From Desulfomicrobiaceae bacterium (GTDB lineage Bacteria > Desulfobacterota > Desulfovibrionia > Desulfovibrionales > Desulfomicrobiaceae): DNA of 5,504 bases. The DNA lies in the NCBI GenBank assembly GCA_003530935.1, contig DPEO01000173.1, positions 1-5,504 on the forward strand, given 5' to 3'. Under the pieces are notes generated by a model. The model was given only the letters and a program-made list of their open reading frames with translations, had not been told where the DNA came from and searched no databases. Of the stretch, positions 1 through 4,603 are shown one piece after another. The translations under genes were made by a program, and so were the position numbers. The first letter of the stretch is position 1. The number at the start of each line of letters is the position of its first letter.

Positions 1-1037
1 CCAGGGCCCCAATCGCCCTTGGGCTCGACCCAGACACTGGGGCGTTTGTGGTAGAACGCTTCCAAGTCCTGGTAGTGGTCAAAAAGGGTGTCCCGCTGCA
101 GCAGGCCGAAGCCCCGCAGCCCCGGGGCTTCGAAGACGTTGACCGTAAGATTGGCGGGGTTGCGCAGGGGGCGCCAGATCCATTCGCCGTTGGCCAGACG
201 GATGGCGAGTCCGTCGGAATCGTGGACCTCGGGCCGGAAGTCGTCGAAGGTGCGCGGCCAGGTGTTTTCCCCAAAGATGAACATGCTGGTCAGGGGGGCG
301 AGGCCCACATGGGTGAGCGTGGCGCGCGGATAGAGTACTGCGTCCACATCGATGATGGTTTCGGCGCCTGGAGTGGCCACAAACCGGTAGGCGCCGGTCG
401 TCCTCGGGCTGTCCAACAGGGCAAAGATGGTGATGGATTTATCTTTTTTCTTCGGCTGTTGGATATAGAATGCGCGGAAGAAGGGGAATTCTTCCCCGGA
501 CGGCTCTGCAGTGTCGATGGCCAGCCCCCGCGCTGAGATGCCGTAGTGCTGCCCTCGGGCCACGGCTCGGAAATAGCTCGCCCCGAGAAAGACGAGGAAC
601 TCGTCCTTGTAGCTTTTGGTATTGATGGGGGTGTGCACGCGAAATCCAGCGTAGGTGAGTTCTGGGAAGCTCGTTGGGACGAGGCCGGTTTTTCCATAGT
701 CGAATGCCTCCGGCCGGAAGGGGACGAGGGTGGCGTTGCCGTTACTCAGGATAAAGACCTCCACCGCGTCGCCGTAGAGCATGCCGGGGTGGAAGAATTG
801 GATTTCAAAGGGGAGCTTGGCGTTGCGCCACAGACTTTCTTCCGGGCGGAAGCGGATGTCCCGCCATGCGTCATAACTCAGCTGGGCGAGTGGAGCGGGG
901 AGGGCAAGACGCTGCGCTGTGTATGGGGCCAGAGCCAATTGCCGGGCCTGTTCTTGGAGGGCTTCCCAGGAACAATCTGCGGCACGAGCATGCGTGGCGC
1001 AGCATAGCGCCAATATCAAGACAGCACGAAACAACAC
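1..1037 (-). CDS. opgG: Periplasmic glucan biosynthesis protein OpgG (MdoG), 5' part, truncated by the left edge
   Basis: This is the N-terminal 345 residues of an OpgG/MdoG-family protein, which acts in the periplasm in making osmoregulated periplasmic beta-glucans alongside the membrane glucosyltransferase OpgH. My translation is one uninterrupted frame. Residues 1-19 form a Sec signal peptide (hydrophobic core AVLILAL, then ARA before Ala20). There is no twin-arginine motif, unlike the sister protein OpgD. Landmarks that match E. coli OpgG as I remember it: LGASYFRA (151-158), SARGLAIDT (168-176), GEEFP (181-185), APLTSMF (247-253), FRPEVHDSDGL (267-277), NGEWIWRPL (283-291), GFGLLQR (309-315) and WVEPKGDWG (336-344). 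The family is about 500 residues long, so roughly the last third, including the C-terminal Ig-like domain, lies outside. The start is GTG at 1037: a stop codon lies eight codons upstream in frame, and AAGGAG sits 7 nt before. The family was recently linked to glycoside hydrolase family GH186. opgH often follows opgG, but that would be off the window. Confidence 0.93.
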   Translation of the reverse strand, partial: MLFRAVLILALCCATHARAADCSWEALQEQARQLALAPYTAQRLALPAPLAQLSYDAWRDIRFRPEESLWRNAKLPFEIQFFHPGMLYGDAVEVFILSNGNATLVPFRPEAFDYGKTGLVPTSFPELTYAGFRVHTPINTKSYKDEFLVFLGASYFRAVARGQHYGISARGLAIDTAEPSGEEFPFFRAFYIQQPKKKDKSITIFALLDSPRTTGAYRFVATPGAETIIDVDAVLYPRATLTHVGLAPLTSMFIFGENTWPRTFDDFRPEVHDSDGLAIRLANGEWIWRPLRNPANLTVNVFEAPGLRGFGLLQRDTLFDHYQDLEAFYHKRPSVWVEPKGDWGP

Positions 1038-1044
1038 GGGTGGA

Positions 1045-1050
1045 CTCCTT
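1045..1050 (-). promoter_or_regulatory. Ribosome binding site of opgG (AAGGAG) ahead of a GTG start
   Basis: AAGGAG reads on the minus strand 7 nt before the GTG at 1037-1035. It decides the start, because an in-frame TGA at 1061-1059 excludes anything further upstream and no ATG is available near the signal peptide. The same mRNA carries CCUCCUCC just upstream, which can pair with this site (see findings). Confidence 0.75.
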
Positions 1051-1136
1051 GGAGGAGGTCATAGAAATACACGGGATCGACCGGAGTTTTTCCGGCATCC
1101 GCTCTTTGGGGCGTTCTTGTTTCGGCGTCAAGAGGT

Positions 1137-1154
1137 GGGGCGCTCAAGCGCCCC
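1137..1154 (-). terminator. Perfect 7-bp GC hairpin after the cytochrome c3 gene; possible terminator or mRNA 3' stabiliser
   Basis: Read on the minus strand this is GGGGCGC-TTGA-GCGCCCC, a perfect 7-bp stem with a four-base loop, beginning 8 nt after the c3 stop codon. Placement fits a transcript end, but the following bases (ACCTCTTGACG) contain no T-run, so it is not a textbook intrinsic terminator. It could instead be a processing or stabilising stem that keeps c3 mRNA more abundant than a read-through opgG transcript. The hairpin is certain; its function is inferred. Confidence 0.4.
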
Positions 1155-1162
1155 TAGAGAAA

Positions 1163-1558
1163 TTATTCTTTGATATGGCAGCTATTGCAGGCCAGGGGTG
1201 CGTCGCCCAGGCCTTGCTTCTTGATGTCACGGTGGCAGGCCACGCAGCTACGCTTGTCCTGGCCGGTGTGGAAGGCGCGGTAGACGGAATTCTCGTCGGT
1301 GCGGGTGGCGATGTTGTCGTGGCAGCCTTCGCTCATGCATCCTTGAAAGGTGTAGGTGTCGGGCACGGTGTGGTGGCAGGTGACGCAGGACACGTCCATG
1401 TGGGAGGCATGGTTGAAGGTGACCGGGCCTTTTTTGGGGGTGTAGTCGGAAAACTGCTGGGTGCTCATGGTGACGCTTTCGGGCATCTGCATGGGCGCAG
1501 CTGCCACGGAAGCCGCCATGGCCAGTACGGACACTGCAGCCAGACCAAAATGCTTCAT
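1163..1558 (-). CDS. Periplasmic tetraheme cytochrome c3 precursor (class III)
   Basis: Encodes a 131-residue precursor of the small multihaem cytochrome that shuttles electrons from periplasmic hydrogenases and formate dehydrogenases to membrane complexes in sulfate reducers. A Sec signal peptide (residues 1-21, MKHFG... ending VAAA) precedes a mature protein of about 110 residues, normal for type I c3. Four haem sites are visible: CVTCH (58-62), CMSEGCH (74-80, CX4CH), CVACH (105-109) and CNSCH (124-128). Distal ligands sit in the usual places: His50 and His53 in FNHASH, His63 directly after the first haem motif, and His97 in AFH. Haem 4 uses CXXCH where classical Desulfovibrio c3 has CX4CH; Desulfomicrobium c3 has the short form as I recall. 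The start at 1558 has AAGGAG 7 nt upstream. An in-frame extension to 1642 adds a basic, Pro-rich, non-signal-like segment and was rejected. It lies divergent from fdhD and upstream of opgG on the same strand. Confidence 0.96.
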   Translation of the reverse strand: MKHFGLAAVSVLAMAASVAAAPMQMPESVTMSTQQFSDYTPKKGPVTFNHASHMDVSCVTCHHTVPDTYTFQGCMSEGCHDNIATRTDENSVYRAFHTGQDKRSCVACHRDIKKQGLGDAPLACNSCHIKE

Positions 1559-1744
1559 CACTTCTCTCCTTACCATGGGTTTGTGGACCGGGGGGCTTCC
1601 CCATGGGCTGGCCCTGCTACCGGGAATGCGGCCACGAAGCAAGGGAAAAAGCCATGATTGGAAACAACGCCCGGGGTCTGGATTGTCTTGGGGGGCAATT
1701 TGCGGCAGGAGGGGCCTTCATATCCTCAAGGTTAAGGAGGCCAT
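1559..1744. promoter_or_regulatory. Divergent intergenic region between cytochrome c3 and fdhD
   Basis: These 186 bp hold no gene and must carry the starts of two opposed transcripts. I see no convincing -35/-10 pair in either direction. The c3 leader contains two copies of CCATGGG (1573-1579 and 1601-1607), each including the palindrome CCATGG, 28 bp apart. Between them the c3 mRNA can form a short GGGG-AAG-CCCC stem. Either could be regulatory or chance. The fdhD ribosome binding site AAGGAGG (1734-1740) lies only 4 nt before its ATG. Confidence 0.5.
1566..1571 (-). promoter_or_regulatory. Ribosome binding site of cytochrome c3 (AAGGAG)
   Basis: AAGGAG on the minus strand ends 7 nt before the ATG at 1558. 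It selects that codon, which opens directly into the signal peptide, over the in-frame ATG codons at 1576 and 1642. Confidence 0.75.
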
Positions 1745-2551
1745 ATGCCATCCAATCCGTTGGAGCCGCTTGTCTCGGTGGAAATAGTCCGGGTCACGCC
1801 GGAAAAGGCGCATGGCCAGCACGACGTGGTGGCCACGGAGGTGCCGGTGACCATCGTGGCGGGGAGTGTGGAGATCGCCACGCTGATGGCCACCCCCGAA
1901 GCATTGGACGACCTCGCCCGGGGGTTTTTGGTGACCTCGGGGCTGCTTGCCCCGGAAGACATCGCCGCTGTTTTTGTGGATACCGACCTGTGGCGGGTGG
2001 AGGTGGAGACCGCCCGGCCGGTGGATGCCGCGCTGTTGGTGCGGCGGACGTACTCGTCGGGATGCGGCAAGGGGGTGGTGTTCGCCTCGGCCCTGGAGGC
2101 GGATCTCTCGGCGCTTCCGGTGACCTGGCAGGTGGATGCCTCGGAGCTGTTTGCGCTGGTGCACGCCTTCCGCCGTCATTCGGAACTGCATCAGGCCACC
2201 GGGGGGGTGCACTCCGTGGCCTTGGCGCGCGGCGGCGAGGTGCTCGTGACCTGCGACGACGTGGGCCGGCACAATGCCTTGGACAAGGCCGTGGGGCAGG
2301 CCTTGCGCCGGTCCCTTCCCGTGGCCCAGACCATGGTCCTGACCACGGGGCGCATTGCGGCGGAGATCGTCCACAAATGCCGCCGCGCCGAGATCCCCAT
2401 GGTGGTCTCCCTGGGTGCCACCACCCATCAGGCCGTGCTCACGGCCCGGCGCCTTGGGGTGACCTTGGTGGCCTTTGCCCGTCAGGGCCGGTTTTCCATC
2501 TTCGCCGGGCCAGAGCGGGTGGCGGGCGTTTCTGAGGACTTAGCCCCGTGA
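1745..2551 (+). CDS. fdhD: Formate dehydrogenase accessory sulfurtransferase FdhD
   Basis: A 268-residue protein, the usual length for FdhD, the cytoplasmic factor that moves sulfur from a cysteine desulfurase (IscS in E. coli) to the bis-MGD cofactor of formate dehydrogenase, making the enzyme active. Recognised by EVPVTI (32-37), the LARGFLVTSGLL segment (57-68), the cysteine loop SSGCGKG (104-110), DDVGRHNALDKAVG (171-184), TTGR (200-203) followed by AEIVHKCRRAEIPMVVS (206-222), and a GVTLVAFARQGRFSIFAG tail. The cysteine loop keeps Cys107, matching E. coli Cys121, but the partner CXXC position (E. coli Cys124) is Gly110. Other cysteines are Cys170 and Cys212. The start ATG follows AAGGAGG at a short 4-nt spacing. 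It is divergent from cytochrome c3, and its last 12 bp overlap the 3' end of thpR. No formate dehydrogenase subunit lies in the window, so it works on an enzyme encoded elsewhere. Confidence 0.95.
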   Translation: MPSNPLEPLVSVEIVRVTPEKAHGQHDVVATEVPVTIVAGSVEIATLMATPEALDDLARGFLVTSGLLAPEDIAAVFVDTDLWRVEVETARPVDAALLVRRTYSSGCGKGVVFASALEADLSALPVTWQVDASELFALVHAFRRHSELHQATGGVHSVALARGGEVLVTCDDVGRHNALDKAVGQALRRSLPVAQTMVLTTGRIAAEIVHKCRRAEIPMVVSLGATTHQAVLTARRLGVTLVAFARQGRFSIFAGPERVAGVSEDLAP

Positions 2552-3100
2552 GAGGAGGTATTCGCGCACGGGCTGGTAGCGCGGCCCCTGGGGGCCAAGG
2601 ATGCTTTGCCACAGCACCATCCGGTCCACGGCGAAGACGGGCAGCTGCAGGGCGGCCACGGCTTGGGCCGCCTGCATCCAGGGGTCTCCTGGGGCTGCGT
2701 CCTTGATGCGCGCCAGCGTCACGTGGCCGGTGAAAGGCCGGGTTTCCGGCGCAAACCCCAGCGGCTCCAGGGCGGCTTCCAGGCCCTGGGCGAGGTTGCC
2801 AAGCTCTGGGGCGCCCTTGCCAAAACCGAGCCAGAAGACCCGCGGCCGCGCTGCGGAAGGAAAGAACCCTGCGCCTTGCGGGGCAAGGGAAAAGGCGGGC
2901 GCAGTCAGCGCTTCGAGGGCGCGTTGAGTGGCGGGCACTTGGGCCTGCGGGACTTCGCCGAGAAACTTGAGGGTCACGTGCATGAGCGCAGGCTGGACCC
3001 ACGCCACGCGGGAGCGAAGTTTCCGCGCCCAGGTTTGGCATATCTCTCCCAAGGCCTGGGCCATGGCCTGCGGGATGGGGACACCGACGAAGAGCCGCAT
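2540..3100 (-). CDS. thpR: RNA 2',3'-cyclic phosphodiesterase (2'-5' RNA ligase family, ThpR)
   Basis: A 186-residue member of the 2H phosphoesterase family. These enzymes open 2',3'-cyclic phosphate ends of RNA to a 2'-phosphate, and family members can also join tRNA half-molecules through a 2'-5' bond. The two catalytic HxT motifs are present at the expected spacing: HVT at 41-43 within HVTLKFLGEV, and HVT at 126-128 within FTGHVTLARI. The N-terminal RLFVGVPIP strand (2-10) is typical of the family. The start at 3100 is preferred over the ATG at 3106: GGAGG lies 7 nt before the former but only 1 nt before the latter. It is the downstream partner of pepA, with its ATG overlapping the pepA TGA (TGATG), implying translational coupling. 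Its stop lies inside the end of fdhD on the opposite strand. Its physiological RNA substrate is unknown. Confidence 0.93.
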   Translation of the reverse strand: MRLFVGVPIPQAMAQALGEICQTWARKLRSRVAWVQPALMHVTLKFLGEVPQAQVPATQRALEALTAPAFSLAPQGAGFFPSAARPRVFWLGFGKGAPELGNLAQGLEAALEPLGFAPETRPFTGHVTLARIKDAAPGDPWMQAAQAVAALQLPVFAVDRMVLWQSILGPQGPRYQPVREYLLSRG

Positions 3101-3112
3101 CACCATTCCTCC
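3098..3112 (-). promoter_or_regulatory. pepA/thpR coupling junction: GGAGG site and TGATG stop-start overlap
   Basis: On the minus strand the last codons of pepA (CAG GAG GAA TGG TGA) contain the GGAGG that serves thpR, and the pepA stop shares bases with the thpR ATG. A ribosome ending pepA sits on the thpR start, so the two proteins should be made from one mRNA at linked rates. Confidence 0.7.
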
Positions 3113-4524
3113 TGCATGAGGCCGGTCAGGGTGCGTACGCCAAAGCCTGTGGCGCCTGTCTGCACGAGGGATACCTTGTCTTTCGACCAGGCCGGTCCGG
3201 CGATGTCCAGGTGCGCCCAGGGGACCCCTTGGGGGACGAAGTGGCGTAAAAAGAGCGCCGCGTACAGCGCCCCGCCTTCGCGGTGGGCGATGTTTTTGAG
3301 GTCCGCCACCTCGCTTTTCAGATCCTTTGCGTAGAGGTCGGCAAGGGGCATGGGCCAGAAGGTTTCGCCGAGGCTTTGCCCCAGACGGAACACGCGATCC
3401 TGGATGGCGGTGTTCGAGGCGAACAGGCCGGCGATGCGGGTGCCCAGGGCCACGACGCAGGCGCCGGTCAGCGTGGCCACGTCCACGATGGCGCAGGGCT
3501 GCAACTCGCCGGCCAGGTGCAGGGCGTCGGCGAGGATGAGGCGGCCTTCGGCGTCGGTGTTCTGGACCTCCACCCGGAGCCCCGAGCGGGCGGTGATGAC
3601 GTCTCCAGGCCGCATGGCCCCGGATCCCGGGAGGTTTTCCGTCAGAGGCAGGATGGCCACCGTGCGCCGGGAAGGCCCCCCAAGGCCGTGGATGGCGGTG
3701 ATGGCCCCGAGGATGGCCGCGGCCCCGGCCATGTCGGCCTTCATCTCGTGCATGTGCCCTGCAGGTTTGAGGCAGATGCCGCCGCTATCGAAGGTGATCC
3801 CCTTGCCCACGAGGACCAGCGGCTGCTGGTCGCTGTGCGGGGCGCTGTCGAGCACCACCACCCGTGGCGGCACGCGGCTTGCCCCTGCCACGGCGGCAAG
3901 ACATCCCCAGGAGGCAAGGGCGTCGCCCTCGAGGATCTGCACCGTCCACCCGGCCTGCTGGGCTACGGCTGCGGCCGTCTCGGCCAACGTGGCGGGACAG
4001 AGGAGGTTGGCCGGGGTGTTGCCGAGGTCCCGGGCCAAGGCCACCCCGCGGGCGATACTTTCCGCCCAGCGCGCGTCTTCCGGCTGGGCGGTGACGAGGA
4101 CGAGGTCCGGCAAGGGCTCGGAAGCCTCGGAGGCGGCAAGGGAAAACCGGTAGCCGCACAAAAGTCCGGCTGCGGCGGCCAGCAGGAAAGCAGAAGGGGC
4201 GAATCCGGCCTCCACGAAAAGATCGGGGTGCAGGACGAGTTCTGCTGCCGGGCTCATGCGACAGAGATCCATGGCCTGGGTGATGAGACGGTCCACGGCG
4301 GCTGCAGTGCGCTCCTGGGGCAGGGGCACGGCCACCACCATGCCGTGCTCGCCGAAGAAGATCCGGGCGGCGTCGTGCGGGAGCACCGTGCTCGGGGCTG
4401 CTTGGCCCAGAGTCGCGTGCCAGAGTTTTTGGGTGGTGGACGGCAGGGGCGCTTCTGGGCTACACAGAAGCAGGAGGGCGCGCTCGCGGTTGGGCTCGTA
4501 GCGGGGAGTATGGCGAAGTTCCAT
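3100..4524 (-). CDS. pepA: Leucyl (cytosol) aminopeptidase, peptidase family M17
   Basis: A 474-residue cytoplasmic two-metal aminopeptidase that removes N-terminal residues from peptides, normally as a hexamer. A variable N-terminal domain (about 1-150) precedes the catalytic domain, which opens with the conserved LGNTPANLLCP segment (167-177). The metal and catalytic residues are all present: Lys241 in VGKGITFDSGG (239-249), Asp246, Lys253 in CLKP, Asp264 in MKADMAGAAA, and Asp324, Glu326 and Arg328 in NTDAEGRL (322-329). DVATLTGACVVALG (348-361) is also typical. The K-D-K-D spacing matches E. coli PepA, so I expect an active enzyme. The start at 4524 is chosen because AAGGA lies 6 nt upstream. 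The frame stays open to 4716, but that extension would overlap the divergent gene at 4604 and has no family-like sequence. First gene of the pepA-thpR pair. E. coli PepA also binds DNA, but nothing here shows that role. Confidence 0.96.
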   Translation of the reverse strand: MELRHTPRYEPNRERALLLLCSPEAPLPSTTQKLWHATLGQAAPSTVLPHDAARIFFGEHGMVVAVPLPQERTAAAVDRLITQAMDLCRMSPAAELVLHPDLFVEAGFAPSAFLLAAAAGLLCGYRFSLAASEASEPLPDLVLVTAQPEDARWAESIARGVALARDLGNTPANLLCPATLAETAAAVAQQAGWTVQILEGDALASWGCLAAVAGASRVPPRVVVLDSAPHSDQQPLVLVGKGITFDSGGICLKPAGHMHEMKADMAGAAAILGAITAIHGLGGPSRRTVAILPLTENLPGSGAMRPGDVITARSGLRVEVQNTDAEGRLILADALHLAGELQPCAIVDVATLTGACVVALGTRIAGLFASNTAIQDRVFRLGQSLGETFWPMPLADLYAKDLKSEVADLKNIAHREGGALYAALFLRHFVPQGVPWAHLDIAGPAWSKDKVSLVQTGATGFGVRTLTGLMQEEW

Positions 4525-4603
4525 AGGCCTTCCTTGGGTGAATTGGGAAAGATGGGATGTGCTTCCGTGTACGTCCTTGTCTGGGCATCGTAAAGGAGTT
4601 GCT
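4525..4603. promoter_or_regulatory. Short divergent promoter region between pepA and the SDR/DUF2867 gene
   Basis: Only 79 bp separate two divergent starts, so promoters for both must lie here or reach into the coding sequences. The best minus-strand candidate is TTTACG (4594-4589), a 17-bp spacer, then TACACG (4571-4566), which matches the sigma-70 consensus only moderately and would give a transcript start about 35 nt before pepA. No good plus-strand pair was seen. AAAGGAG (4592-4598) is the ribosome binding site of the plus-strand gene and overlaps the proposed -35. Confidence 0.35.
4531..4535 (-). promoter_or_regulatory. Ribosome binding site of pepA (AAGGA)
   Basis: AAGGA on the minus strand lies 6 nt before the ATG at 4524. 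It supports this start over the in-frame upstream ATG codons at 4617 and 4716. Confidence 0.65.

Noticed and set aside
48..1007. Plus-strand open frames (48-536 and 546-1007) covering the left end
   Set aside because: They are antisense to opgG, whose minus-strand frame has a continuous match to family motifs and a good ribosome binding site. The plus-strand translations resemble nothing known to me.
1081..1095. CCGGA-GTTTT-TCCGG inverted repeat in the c3-opgG gap
   Set aside because: It has only a 5-bp stem with the T-run inside the loop rather than after the stem, so it is not a terminator and too short to call.
1126..1131. TTGACG as a -35 box for an opgG promoter on the minus strand
   Set aside because: The hexamer is good, but at 16-18 bp downstream there is no acceptable -10 (around CAAAGA), so it is probably chance.
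1639..1654. Sigma-54-like promoter upstream of cytochrome c3 (minus strand TGGC...TTGC)
   Set aside because: The GG and GC elements are separated by 11 bases instead of the required 10 and the surrounding consensus is poor, so I do not call it.
1603..2535. A 310-codon plus-strand frame overlapping fdhD in another frame
   Set aside because: It has a low-complexity Gly/Arg-rich translation caused by G+C-rich codons, while FdhD in the other frame has all family motifs and a strong ribosome binding site.
2583..2596. GGCCC-CTGG-GGGCC hairpin as a terminator for fdhD
   Set aside because: It lies inside thpR coding sequence, has no T-run on either strand, and such stems are common in G+C-rich genes.
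3283..4593. A 436-codon open frame on the plus strand opposite pepA
   Set aside because: It is a G+C-driven antisense frame lying over the conserved M17 peptidase motifs. Its translation is rich in Gly, Arg and His with no recognisable domain, and it overlaps the divergent promoter region.
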